The notes beneath the pieces are model-generated. The model was not told the DNA's origin, searched no databases, and saw only the letters and a list, made by a program, of their open reading frames with translations. From NCBI GenBank assembly GCA_902786665.1, contig CADADN010000037.1, positions 1 through 40,336 of the forward strand: a stretch of DNA of 40,336 nt, in the 5' to 3' direction. This document shows positions 1 through 8,468 of this stretch, piece after piece. Positions within the stretch are counted from its first letter, which is position 1. Every line of letters begins with the position of its first letter. This DNA is from an uncultured Prevotellaceae bacterium (GTDB lineage Bacteria; Bacteroidota; Bacteroidia; Bacteroidales; Bacteroidaceae). Position numbers and translations under genes: made by a program.

Positions 1-98
1 CCGCCGTATGCCGAACGGCTTGTACGGTGGTGTGAGAGGTCGGTAAACACGAAAGTAGGAGATAAACACCTACGATTAGTGTTTACCTCCTACTCGAT
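1..98 (+). mobile_element. 3' end of a group II intron (domains V and VI), partial
   Basis: Bases 1-30 fold as a domain V hairpin. The lower helix is 1-8 with 23-30, a T faces TTG to give the usual two-base bulge, and a short upper helix GCC/GGC carries a GAAC loop. The CGC at 2-4 sits where the catalytic triad lies in domain V. Bases 34-36 and 37-39 (GAG, AGG) pair with CTC (93-95) and CCT (89-91), leaving A92 bulged as the lariat branch point. GGTAAACAC (42-50) pairs with GTGTTTACC, and an inner hairpin GTAGG/CCTAC caps the domain. The intron should end at CGAT (98), six bases after the branch A. The upper helix of domain V is shorter than usual and the loop is not GNRA. The ribozyme core and any reverse transcriptase would lie upstream of the window. 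The fold is read by eye; the family assignment is inference. Confidence 0.75.
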
Positions 99-317
99 TT
101 GGTGCGATTGTTTCATATGTCGTAGGTATTCATATCCTTAATCTATCTCTCCCCCTCCCCATTTCAGGGTAAATTGGCAAAGTTGGCAAGGAAAACTGTT
201 GAAAGTCGGCATCTTTTTATTAATTTTGCAGTCCGAACAAGCGACATGTCAAAGATATGAACAATCTCGCTCATATTCGACAAAGTCACAGACAGTCACA
301 CATCATAAGAAACGGGA
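99..317 (+). other. Intergenic region: intron 3' flank and feoAB leader
   Basis: No open reading frame with coding character was found here. It holds the sequence just 3' of the intron end, a run of C-rich sequence near 147-165, the feoAB promoter and an untranslated leader of about 85 bases. No tRNA or clear terminator is visible. What the intron inserted into cannot be told because the 5' flank is absent. Confidence 0.5.
198..228 (+). promoter_or_regulatory. Putative feoAB promoter
   Basis: GTTG at 198-201 and TAATTTTG at 221-228, separated by 19 bases, fit the Bacteroidetes primary sigma consensus (-33 TTTG, -7 TAnnTTTG). The start codon is about 90 bases downstream. No clear Fur box was identified by eye. 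Confidence 0.55.
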
Positions 318-2852
318 ATGAAACTATCAGACTTGAAGACTGGCGAAAAAGGAGTCATCGTAAAGGTGCTTGGACATGGTGGCTTCCGCAAGCGAATCGT
401 TGAGATGGGATTCATCAAGGGAACGCTGGTGGAAGTGTTGCTCAACGCCCCTTTGAAAGACCCTGTGAAATACAAGCTCATGGGTTACGAGGTGTCGTTG
501 CGTCATGACGAGGCGGCAATGGTGGAAGTGGTCAGTGAAGCCGACGCTGCTCAGATGATGTCTTCGGAAGGGATGCAAGATGTTTCGACCGACATATCGC
601 CAGACGATGATGCAAGTACAGAGCGCCAGATGCACAAAGCAGCCAAGAAAAAGCGTCGCCGCATCAACGTGGCCCTGGTGGGAAATCCCAACTGCGGTAA
701 GACGTCGCTGTTCAACTTCGTCTCCGGGGCCCATGAGCGTGTGGGCAATTATTCCGGCGTGACTGTGGATGCCAAGGAGGGCTATGCCAAGTTCGAGGGT
801 TATGAGTTCAACATTGTCGACCTTCCCGGCACTTATTCCCTTTCTGCCTACAGCCCCGAAGAGCTTTACGTGAGGAAGCAAATTATAGAAAAGACTCCAG
901 ACGTGGTGATCAACGTCATCGATGCCAGCAATCTGGAGCGCAACCTCTACCTTACCACGCAACTAATAGATATGAACCTGCGTATGGTCTGCGCCCTCAA
1001 TATGTTTGATGAGACGGAGCGTCGCGGCGACTCCATCGATCACAACCAACTCGGTCAACTTTTCGGTGTACCCATGATTCCCACCGTGTTCAAGACCGGA
1101 AGGGGGGTCGACTTGCTCTTCCATATCATCATCAACATATACGAAGGAACAGATTTCGTAGACAAAGAGGGCAACATCCACCCAGACGTTGCAGCGGAGA
1201 TTGCCGAATGGCACAAGGACTATGAGAACCACCATGGTGGCAACCACACTGATGACTACGCTCACGGTTTGCGTCCCAACCGTCGCCAGTACCGCCACAT
1301 CCACATCAACCACGGGGCATACGTTGAGAAGGGGATAGAACAGGTGAAAAACATGCTTGCACCTTTGGAGCAGTTGCGCACCACCTATTCCACTCGCTAC
1401 CTTGCCATCAAATTACTGGAGATGGACAAGCAGACCGAACGTATCATCCGAGCATTGCCAACAGGCAAAGACATCCTTGCCGTGCGAGACGAGGCTGCGG
1501 CGCAAATAAAGGAAGACACGAAAGAGGACAGTGAAACGGCCATCATGGATGCCAAATACGGTTTCATCCATGGTGCCTTGCGTGAAGCTCGTTATCGGCA
1601 AGGTGACAAGGAAGACACCTATCATATGACTCACTTGCTCGACAAGTTCATCACCCACAAATACCTGGGCTTCCCCATCTTCATCTTGATGCTATATGTG
1701 ATGTTCCAAGCCACCTTTTCCCTTGGACAATATCCCATGGACTGGATAGCAGCCGCTTTTTCCTGGCTTGGCGACTGGGTGAGCACCACACTCCCCGATG
1801 GTCCGGTGAAGGACATGCTGGCGGATGGAGTGATAGGAGGTGTTGGTGCCGTCATCGTGTTCCTCCCACAAATCCTCATCCTCTATGCTTTCATCTCATT
1901 CATGGAAGACTCCGGGTACATGGCCCGCGCTGCTTTCATCATGGACAAGGTGATGCACCGCATGGGATTGCACGGCAAATCTTTCATACCGCTTATCATG
2001 GGCTTCGGCTGCAATGTGCCGGCAGTGATGGCCACCCGCACCATCGAGAGTCGCAAGTCACGCCTCCTGACCATGCTCATCCTACCCTTCATGAGTTGCT
2101 CGGCACGTCTTCCCATCTACATCATGGTGGTTGGTGCATTCTTCACAGCGAAATACCAGTCGGCAGTGATGATTTCGCTTTATGTCATCGGCATTTTCGC
2201 AGCGGTGGTGGTGAGCCGTCTGTTCAGCCGCTTCGTTGTTCGTGGCGAGGACACCCCCTTTGTGATGGAACTCCCTCCTTATCGCATACCAACAGGCAAG
2301 GCCATGCTACGCCATACTTGGGAAAAAGGGAAGCAGTATCTCAAGAAGATGGGCGGCATCATTCTCGTGGCGAGTGTCGTGGTATGGGCATTGGGATATT
2401 TCCCCCATGACGAGTCTTTATCGAAACAAGAGCAGCAAGAACAGAGTTTTATCGGCCATATGGGCAAGGCCATCGAACCCATTTTCCGCCCGCAGGGTTT
2501 CACTTGGAAACTTGATGTGGGCCTTGTGGCCGGTGTTGGTGCCAAAGAGATAGTGGCCTCCACGATGGGGGTGCTCTACACGGGGGAAGATGGATTGGCA
2601 GATGAAGAAGCTGATGGCAGCGAACAGCCCAACCACCATTCTGTGTTGCGTGACAAAATGGCCGCCGAGGGCATCACTCCTCTCACCGCCTATTGTTTCC
2701 TGCTGTTTGTATTGCTCTATTTCCCATGCATAGCCACTATAGCAGCCATTAAAAATGAGACAGGCAGTTGGAAATGGGCGGTTTTCACTGCTGTCTACAC
2801 CACCGCTACGGCTTGGTTGGTGTCGGCCTGCGTGTATCAGGTGTTCTCCTGA
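318..2852 (+). CDS. feoB: FeoA-FeoB fusion, ferrous iron transporter
   Basis: An inner-membrane Fe(II) uptake protein in which the small FeoA SH3-like domain (about residues 1-75) is fused to FeoB, an arrangement common in Bacteroidetes. After an acidic linker (75-112) the GTPase domain shows G1 GNPNCGKTS (122-130), G3 DLPG (168-171) and G4 NMFD (228-231). The C-terminal half is polytopic membrane protein with the family motifs EDSGYMARAAF and GFGCNVPAVMATR and ends in several hydrophobic segments. At 844 residues it matches FeoAB fusions. An unusual feature is a histidine-rich stretch (about 299-332, eight His) between the GTPase and membrane domains, possibly metal-binding. The gene stands alone behind its own promoter. 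A Fur protein is encoded at the other end of the window, but no operator could be identified. Confidence 0.96.
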   Translation: MKLSDLKTGEKGVIVKVLGHGGFRKRIVEMGFIKGTLVEVLLNAPLKDPVKYKLMGYEVSLRHDEAAMVEVVSEADAAQMMSSEGMQDVSTDISPDDDASTERQMHKAAKKKRRRINVALVGNPNCGKTSLFNFVSGAHERVGNYSGVTVDAKEGYAKFEGYEFNIVDLPGTYSLSAYSPEELYVRKQIIEKTPDVVINVIDASNLERNLYLTTQLIDMNLRMVCALNMFDETERRGDSIDHNQLGQLFGVPMIPTVFKTGRGVDLLFHIIINIYEGTDFVDKEGNIHPDVAAEIAEWHKDYENHHGGNHTDDYAHGLRPNRRQYRHIHINHGAYVEKGIEQVKNMLAPLEQLRTTYSTRYLAIKLLEMDKQTERIIRALPTGKDILAVRDEAAAQIKEDTKEDSETAIMDAKYGFIHGALREARYRQGDKEDTYHMTHLLDKFITHKYLGFPIFILMLYVMFQATFSLGQYPMDWIAAAFSWLGDWVSTTLPDGPVKDMLADGVIGGVGAVIVFLPQILILYAFISFMEDSGYMARAAFIMDKVMHRMGLHGKSFIPLIMGFGCNVPAVMATRTIESRKSRLLTMLILPFMSCSARLPIYIMVVGAFFTAKYQSAVMISLYVIGIFAAVVVSRLFSRFVVRGEDTPFVMELPPYRIPTGKAMLRHTWEKGKQYLKKMGGIILVASVVVWALGYFPHDESLSKQEQQEQSFIGHMGKAIEPIFRPQGFTWKLDVGLVAGVGAKEIVASTMGVLYTGEDGLADEEADGSEQPNHHSVLRDKMAAEGITPLTAYCFLLFVLLYFPCIATIAAIKNETGSWKWAVFTAVYTTATAWLVSACVYQVFS

Positions 2853-2870
2853 GTTTCCTGACACTTTTCA

Positions 2871-2973
2871 GGAGTGGTCGGAGTATCGGAGTGATCGGAG
2901 TAATCGGAGTAATCGGAGTAATCGGAATGGTCGGAGTGATCGGAATAAAATCGGAGAAATCGGAATAATCGGA
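2871..2973. repeat. 9-bp tandem repeat (minisatellite), 11 units
   Basis: Eleven imperfect copies of GGAGTAATC lie directly between the end of feoAB and the end of the convergent thioredoxin-hydrolase gene. Units 4-6 (2897-2923) are identical. Others differ at one or two bases, one unit is 8 bases (2880-2887) and one is 11 (2942-2952). The array is non-coding, being bounded by the stop codons at 2852 and 2994. It contains no inverted repeat and no T-run, so it is not an obvious terminator. Copy number may vary between strains by slipped-strand replication. Confidence 0.9.
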
Positions 2974-2993
2974 GGATTTTAGAAATCTCGATG

Positions 2994-4310
2994 TCATTCC
3001 CCCCTGAGGACTTTGATGAGATAATCGGAAACGAGTTGGGTGACCCGGTAGATGTTCTGTGAGAAACCGTGGTCATAACCTTCAAGCAGTTCCAATTGGC
3101 TTCCTTCCCAAATCTGATGGTACCTCTCCCCATAAGTGTATGGCACTACCCGGTCGCCTGTGCCATGCACGATGAGTGCTGGCCCTTTGTAACCAGCGGC
3201 AGTCTCGTAGATGGGTAGTGAAAAAGCTGTCTTGATATACTCCTGTCCCAATCTCAGCCCTCCATAGAGCTCCACAAAATCCGGTGGGTCCAATGGGTCG
3301 TAAGTCTTGCCCATGGTGTTGCCCCTTATCGCGTCGTCTCGCAGGACAGCAGCCGGGGCCATCAGCACCACGGCTTTGAAGTCACCTTCCTCGCTTTTCC
3401 CAGCTACCATGCTGGCCACCACACCACCTTGTGAATGTCCCACGATGGCTATGCCGTCGACGTAGCGCAAATCACGAACATATTCATACACCTTGACGGC
3501 GTCCTCTATCTCGTTGGGCACTGTCATATCCACAAAGTCGCCCTCGCTCTCCCCATGCCCGTTGAAGTCAAACCTTATGCTGGCAATGCCATGTTGCATG
3601 AGGGAGTCTGCAATCAGTTCGAACATCGGTCCATCTTTCCTCCCGCTGAAGCCATGGCAAAGCATCACCATGGGACAGGTCTGCCCTTGCGCAAGTTCCG
3701 GTTTTTGGATGATTGCTTGCAACTTTCCTTTTGCTCCATCGATGGAGACTCGCTCTGTTTGTCCTTTCAAAATGGCAGGGTGCTCCTTTGACATCAATTC
3801 GGTGAGCGCCACTTCCATCTTGTCGGAGAGAACAGTACTTTGCACGACACATCCATTTTTGTCAACCAAAATCATGGAGGGTATCCATTTCACACCATAT
3901 GCCTGTGCCACGTCACTTTCCCTCATGCGCTTGAGTTCGCTCAATTGTGGATAGCGAATATTGTATTTCTCAATGGCAGCTTTCCATCTGTCGGCCTCAT
4001 TATCAAATGAGATGCCAAGGAATTGCACACCCATAGGAGAGAATTTCTCTACCATTCTTTGGATGTTGGGAATATCTTTCCTGCAGTCGGGACACCAAGA
4101 TGCCCAGAAATCAATGACTGTGTACTTTCCCTTGATGACCTTGCTGATTTTTTGCCATTTGCCATTGCTGTCACGCAACTTGAAATCGGGAATGCTGACT
4201 CCTGGTTTAATCAAATCGATGGCGTATTTCGCATCGGCGTCAGAAGGAGTATTTTGAGCACTCACACAGATAGTTGCAAGCAAAAAGAGGAACAGTATGC
4301 TTCTTTTCAT
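2994..4310 (-). CDS. Secreted TlpA-like thioredoxin fused to an alpha/beta hydrolase
   Basis: Of 438 residues, the first ~18 form a signal peptide (MKRSILFLFLLATICVSAQ), so the protein acts in the periplasm or outside. Residues about 35-180 are a TlpA/AhpC-type thioredoxin fold with the redox motif WCPDC (C73, C76). Residues about 190-438 are an alpha/beta hydrolase with the nucleophile elbow GHSQGG (S293), D386 in HGTGD and H414 in YDHGFS forming the probable catalytic triad, and HGF as oxyanion region. The start at 4310 was chosen over an in-frame upstream codon because it begins the signal peptide and lies just downstream of a promoter. The pairing of a disulfide or peroxide-type domain with an esterase/peptidase-like hydrolase in one chain is uncommon. 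The substrate is unknown. Convergent with feoAB across the tandem repeat. Confidence 0.88.
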   Translation of the reverse strand: MKRSILFLFLLATICVSAQNTPSDADAKYAIDLIKPGVSIPDFKLRDSNGKWQKISKVIKGKYTVIDFWASWCPDCRKDIPNIQRMVEKFSPMGVQFLGISFDNEADRWKAAIEKYNIRYPQLSELKRMRESDVAQAYGVKWIPSMILVDKNGCVVQSTVLSDKMEVALTELMSKEHPAILKGQTERVSIDGAKGKLQAIIQKPELAQGQTCPMVMLCHGFSGRKDGPMFELIADSLMQHGIASIRFDFNGHGESEGDFVDMTVPNEIEDAVKVYEYVRDLRYVDGIAIVGHSQGGVVASMVAGKSEEGDFKAVVLMAPAAVLRDDAIRGNTMGKTYDPLDPPDFVELYGGLRLGQEYIKTAFSLPIYETAAGYKGPALIVHGTGDRVVPYTYGERYHQIWEGSQLELLEGYDHGFSQNIYRVTQLVSDYLIKVLRGE

Positions 4311-4351
4311 GACATTGTTGTTTTTATGGTGTATAACATAAATATTACCTG

Positions 4352-4382
4352 CAAAGGTAGTGAAAACAGGTCGCACCACAAA
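4352..4382 (-). promoter_or_regulatory. Promoter of the thioredoxin-hydrolase gene
   Basis: Reading the minus strand, TTTG (4379-4382) and TACCTTTG (4352-4359) are 19 bases apart, an exact match to the Bacteroidetes promoter consensus. The -7 box lies about 40 bases before the ATG at 4310. Confidence 0.75.
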
Positions 4383-4384
4383 AC

Positions 4385-4440
4385 ATAAGGTCGTTTTTTT
4401 GCATCGCGCTCCTACTTAGGAAAACAATATGGTCGTTTTT
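4385..4440. promoter_or_regulatory. Paired direct repeat, possible regulator binding sites
   Basis: ATAAGGTCGTTTTT (4385-4398) and ATATGGTCGTTTTT (4427-4440) match at 13 of 14 bases and begin 42 bases apart, four turns of the helix. They lie between two divergent promoters, with the second copy ending 25 bases before the -33 box of the lacI-type gene. Spacing and position suggest a protein binding the same DNA face. Which gene is controlled is not shown. Confidence 0.4.
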
Positions 4441-4465
4441 GAACCAATATGAATAAGATGAAAAT

Positions 4466-4496
4466 TTTGTGGGTTCATTAAAATATTGTACCTTTG
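4466..4496 (+). promoter_or_regulatory. Promoter of the lacI-type/uxaA operon
   Basis: TTTG (4466-4469), a 19-base spacer and TACCTTTG (4489-4496) match the Bacteroidetes consensus exactly. The first ATG of the operon is at 4528. Confidence 0.75.
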
Positions 4497-4527
4497 CAAT
4501 CCAATAATAACAAGTAGTGAATCATAG

Positions 4528-5592
4528 ATGACTCAAAAAATCAGGATCAAGGATATTGCTGCCCGTGCTGGTGTATCGGTGGGCACGGTAGACAGGGTGC
4601 TCCACAATCGTCCCAACGTGTCTCCTCCTGCACGCGAAAAGGTGGAAAAAGCGTTGAAGGAGATGAACTATCAGCCCAACATGTATGCCAGCGCCTTGGC
4701 TTACAACCGTTCCTACTCCTTCTATTTCATCATGCCCAAGCATGCCTCGGAAGCCTATTGGGAAGAGATAGAAGAGGGAGCCAACCGTGCCTGCGAGGCA
4801 CGCCGTGATTTCCATATCGACGTGCAGATGCTCTATTACAAGCGTTTTGAAGACGACACCTTCGTTGATGCGTATGAGCAATGCCTTGCACAGCATCCTG
4901 ATGGCGTCATCATCGTCCCTTCCAGCCTGGACATCACAAGGCAATTCACCGACCAACTGCATGAGTTGAACATCCCTTTTGTGATGCTGGATTCCTACAT
5001 GCCTGACCTCAAGCCTTTGTCTTTCTATGGTCAAGACTCTTTCTGCAGCGGTTATTTCGCCGCGAAAATGTTGATGCTCATAGCTTCAGGAAGTAGTGAG
5101 ATCATGATCATGAAGCAGATGAAGGACGGCAAGGTGGCCAGCAAGCAGCAGGACAACCGAGAAGTGGGGTTCAGGCATTACATGCACGACCATTTCCCCA
5201 ATGTGAAGATTGAAGTGGTCAACCTGCCCTTGGAGGAAGAGAAGGCGGCATACGATGACATCCTTGAAGATTATTTCGCCAACCATCCCAAGACTCATCA
5301 CTGCATCACCTTTTGTTCCAAAGCTCATATCGTTGGGGAATTTTTACTTCGCACCAACCGTCGCGACATTCAGATCATGGGCTACGACATGGTGCAAAAA
5401 AACGCCAATTGCCTGCGTGAAGGAAGCATCTCCTTCCTTATAGCACAACATGCATACATGCAGGGGTATTATTGTGTAGAAGCACTTTTCATGGCCATTG
5501 TGCTGAAGAAGAAAGTCGCTCCTGTCAACTACATGCCTATCGAAATACTTATCAAGGAAAACGTGGACTTCTACCAAAGGACGATGCTTTGA
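4528..5592 (+). CDS. LacI-family transcriptional regulator, probable hexuronate sensor
   Basis: The N-terminus (about residues 4-60) is a LacI-type helix-turn-helix with hinge: IKDIAARAGVSVGTVDRVLH, then NVSP and the conserved YQPN. Residues about 65-350 are a periplasmic-binding-protein fold that would bind a sugar effector. At 354 residues it has the usual family length. It is the first gene of a likely operon, with the altronate dehydratase gene starting 48 bases after its stop, so it probably controls hexuronate catabolism and its own transcription. The effector is inferred from that neighbour only. The direct repeats at 4385-4440 are candidate binding sites, although LacI proteins usually bind palindromes. 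Confidence 0.9.
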   Translation: MTQKIRIKDIAARAGVSVGTVDRVLHNRPNVSPPAREKVEKALKEMNYQPNMYASALAYNRSYSFYFIMPKHASEAYWEEIEEGANRACEARRDFHIDVQMLYYKRFEDDTFVDAYEQCLAQHPDGVIIVPSSLDITRQFTDQLHELNIPFVMLDSYMPDLKPLSFYGQDSFCSGYFAAKMLMLIASGSSEIMIMKQMKDGKVASKQQDNREVGFRHYMHDHFPNVKIEVVNLPLEEEKAAYDDILEDYFANHPKTHHCITFCSKAHIVGEFLLRTNRRDIQIMGYDMVQKNANCLREGSISFLIAQHAYMQGYYCVEALFMAIVLKKKVAPVNYMPIEILIKENVDFYQRTML

Positions 5593-5640
5593 GCCTCTTC
5601 CCACACTCATCACGACCAAATCAACAAACAATATACAAAT

Positions 5641-7137
5641 ATGAACCAATCTACTTTCATCAAAATCAATCCTGCCGACTCGGTGGTTGTATGCCTTAAA
5701 GCCTTTTCACAAGGCGAGGTCATCGAGGTGGACGGCAAAGAAATCACCATCGCCCAAGACACTCCCATGGGGCATAAGATCATTATCGAAGACACTCCTG
5801 AAGGAACAGACATCATCAAGTATGGCTATCCCATAGGCCATGCCTTGAAAGACCTCAAGTCTGGAGAATGGGTGAATGAGAACAACCTCAAGACCAACCT
5901 TTCCGGCACGCTTGCTTATCAATACAAGCCAGTGAAAGAGCGTTTGAACATTGCAAACGAGCATCGCACCTTCAACGGATATATACGTGCCAATGGCGAA
6001 GTAGGCATCCGAAACGAGATATGGATAGTACCCACAGTAGGATGTGTGAACGGTATCGCCGAGCGTCTTGCCAAGCTTCTTCAGCAAGAGACGGGAGGCA
6101 AGGGTGTGGATGCCATCCATTCCTGGCATCACAATTATGGTTGTTCGCAGTTGAGCGACGACCACGAGAACACACGCAAGATTTTGCGTGACATTGTATT
6201 GCATCCCAATGCCGGTGGCGTTCTGGTGTTAGGTCTGGGCTGTGAGAACAACCAACCCGAGCAGTTTATGGAAATGCTAGGTGACTATGACAAGAGCCGC
6301 ATCCGCCTTTTGGTGACCCAGAAGGTGGACGGGGATGAGATAGAAGCCGGAATGGCCATCCTTCGTGAGTTGTATGACCTTGCCAGCAAGGACCGTCGCG
6401 AGCCATGCGCCCTCAGCTGCTTGCGCGTTGGATTGAAGTGTGGCGGCAGTGACGGATTCAGTGGCATCACCGCCAACCCACTCGTAGGGGAATTCAGCGA
6501 CTACCTCGTAGCCCAAGGGGGCACCACCATTCTTACCGAAGTGCCGGAAATGTTTGGTGCGGAAACCATTCTGATGAACCGCTGTGAGACGCCAGAACTG
6601 TTTGAACAGACCGTCTCTCTCATCAACAATTTCAAGGAGTATTTCCTCAGCCATGGAGAACCGGTAGGCGAAAACCCCTCCCCAGGCAACAAGGCTGGTG
6701 GAATCTCCACCTTGGAGGACAAAGCTCTCGGCTGTACTCAGAAATGCGGTCGTGCACCCGTCAGAGGCGTACTTGAATACGGCGACCGCATCAAGACCTC
6801 CGGACTCAACCTCCTGTCCGCCCCCGGCAACGACTTGGTGGCTTCCACAGCCCTCGCTTCCGCCGGTTGCCAGATTGTGCTCTTCACCACTGGACGCGGC
6901 ACTCCCTTCGGCACATTCATCCCCACAATGAAGGTGGCCACCAACAGCGTACTGTTCAACCGCAAGCCCAACTGGATTGACTTTAATGCTGGAAAATTGG
7001 TGGAAGGGACACCAATGGATGAATTGTTGAAAGAATTCACAGACAAAATCATCGCTGTTGCCAATGGTGAACTCACCCGCAACGAAATGAACGGCTATCG
7101 TGAGATTTCCATTTTCAAGAACGGAGTAACCCTATAG
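5641..7137 (+). CDS. uxaA: Altronate dehydratase (UxaA family)
   Basis: Predicted to dehydrate D-altronate to 2-keto-3-deoxygluconate in galacturonate catabolism, in the cytoplasm. Residues about 8-85 form the small N-terminal SAF domain. From about 105 onwards the catalytic region contains the family's conserved stretches: VGIRNEIWIVPTVGC, HNYGCSQL, GLGCENNQPE, KCGGSDGFSG and GCTQKCGRAPV. Its 498 residues match full-length UxaA. Galactarate dehydratase (GarD) is a close relative and cannot be ruled out, since no uxaB or uxaC lies alongside to confirm altronate as substrate. The acetylesterase for rhamnogalacturonan at 27 kb fits a pectin diet, which would deliver galacturonate. Confidence 0.9.
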   Translation: MNQSTFIKINPADSVVVCLKAFSQGEVIEVDGKEITIAQDTPMGHKIIIEDTPEGTDIIKYGYPIGHALKDLKSGEWVNENNLKTNLSGTLAYQYKPVKERLNIANEHRTFNGYIRANGEVGIRNEIWIVPTVGCVNGIAERLAKLLQQETGGKGVDAIHSWHHNYGCSQLSDDHENTRKILRDIVLHPNAGGVLVLGLGCENNQPEQFMEMLGDYDKSRIRLLVTQKVDGDEIEAGMAILRELYDLASKDRREPCALSCLRVGLKCGGSDGFSGITANPLVGEFSDYLVAQGGTTILTEVPEMFGAETILMNRCETPELFEQTVSLINNFKEYFLSHGEPVGENPSPGNKAGGISTLEDKALGCTQKCGRAPVRGVLEYGDRIKTSGLNLLSAPGNDLVASTALASAGCQIVLFTTGRGTPFGTFIPTMKVATNSVLFNRKPNWIDFNAGKLVEGTPMDELLKEFTDKIIAVANGELTRNEMNGYREISIFKNGVTL

Positions 7138-7175
7138 TTTCCCTCGTGTGAAAGAATAGCGAGGAAAGATTCCCT

Positions 7176-8456
7176 ATGAGCAACAAGAGAGGACTTTTCG
7201 CAATCAGCCCTTTGATGGTGTTTGTCGTCGTCTACCTGACGCTGTCGATAGCCGCAGGTGACTTCTACAAAATCCCCCTCACCGTGGCCTTTATGATAGC
7301 GAGTGTTTACGCAATCGCCATCAGCGGAGGTGTGCCCATAGCAAAGCGTGTGGACCATTTCAGCCGCGGAGCCAGTTCGGGAAACTTGATGCTCATGCTT
7401 TGGATTTTCGTGTTGGCGGGAGCTTTCGCCCATTCGGCCAAAGAAATGGGATGCGTGGATGCCACGGTGAACCTCACCCTCTCTTTGCTGCCCGCCGACA
7501 TGCTGCTGGCCGGTCTGTTTGTAGCGGCATGCATCATATCCCTGTCTATCGGCACCAGTGTCGGCACCATTGTCGCTCTCACCCCCATCGCCTCAGGCCT
7601 TGCGACCTCTACTGGAGCCGACACATCGATGATGGTGGCGGTGGTCGTTGGAGGCGCGTTCTTTGGTGATAACCTGTCGTTCATTTCCGACACCACCGTC
7701 GTGGCCACCCAGACACAACATTGCCGGCTAAGCGACAAGTTCCGCGTCAACCTATACCTTGCTGTACCTGCAGCCCTTTTAACGCTTGTTGCATACATAT
7801 TGCTTGGTTCTGGCATTCATTCCCCTTCCAGCGTGCCAGATGTCAAGTATGTCAAATTCCTACCATATCTCGTTGTGCTTGTAGCTGCCATCTTCGGTAT
7901 GAATGTGATGGCGGTTCTCACCATCGGCCTACTCCTCACAGGCATCATTGGCATGATTTGTGGCGACTACAACCTTACCGATTGGCTGTCTGCCATGGGG
8001 ACGGGCATCAGCAACATGGGTGAACTCATCATCATCACGATGATGGCGGGTGGGCTTTTGGAAATCATCCGCATCAATGGTGGTATAGACTACATCATCG
8101 GAAAGCTCACGTCGCATGTAAGTGACAAACGAGGTGCTGAACTATCTATTGCGGCTTTGGTGAGTGTTGTCAATATATGCACGGCCAACAATACCGTTGC
8201 CATCCTCACCGTGGGAGAGATTTCCAAGAACATCGGAGACAGGTTTGGGCTTGACAACAGAAAATGCGCCAGCATATTGGATACTTTTTCCTGTTGCATA
8301 CAAGGGTTGCTTCCCTATGGTGCGCAGGTGCTCATGGCCGCTGGACTGAGCAAGCTCAATCCGATGGAAATCATCCCCTCTCTCTATTACCCCATGATAC
8401 TTGGCATTGTGGCACTTCTTGCCATTTTGTTGAGATACCCAAGAAAATTCTCATAA
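7176..8456 (+). CDS. NhaC-family Na+/H+ antiporter-like transporter
   Basis: A 426-residue integral membrane protein with roughly ten or more hydrophobic segments. It carries NhaC-family features such as SIGTSVGTIVALTPIA (about residues 128-143) and GGAFFGDNLSFISDTTV (about 162-178), the region holding conserved charged residues of ion-coupled exchange. It starts 38 bases after uxaA. The family exchanges Na+ for H+, but members beside organic-acid catabolism genes sometimes couple ions to carboxylate transport. Because it is encoded with an altronate dehydratase, transport of a sugar acid is possible but unproven. Confidence 0.85.
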   Translation: MSNKRGLFAISPLMVFVVVYLTLSIAAGDFYKIPLTVAFMIASVYAIAISGGVPIAKRVDHFSRGASSGNLMLMLWIFVLAGAFAHSAKEMGCVDATVNLTLSLLPADMLLAGLFVAACIISLSIGTSVGTIVALTPIASGLATSTGADTSMMVAVVVGGAFFGDNLSFISDTTVVATQTQHCRLSDKFRVNLYLAVPAALLTLVAYILLGSGIHSPSSVPDVKYVKFLPYLVVLVAAIFGMNVMAVLTIGLLLTGIIGMICGDYNLTDWLSAMGTGISNMGELIIITMMAGGLLEIIRINGGIDYIIGKLTSHVSDKRGAELSIAALVSVVNICTANNTVAILTVGEISKNIGDRFGLDNRKCASILDTFSCCIQGLLPYGAQVLMAAGLSKLNPMEIIPSLYYPMILGIVALLAILLRYPRKFS

Positions 8457-8468
8457 CCCTCCTACCCC

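Noticed and set aside
327-962. Long minus-strand open frame inside feoAB
   Set aside because: Antisense to a strongly conserved gene, no family resemblance, no promoter.
2871-2973. CRISPR array
   Set aside because: Units are 9 bp with no spacers between them.
2837-3133. Minus-strand frame reading the 9-bp repeat as HSDYSD units
   Set aside because: It is low-complexity translation of the minisatellite and overlaps the real hydrolase gene in another frame.
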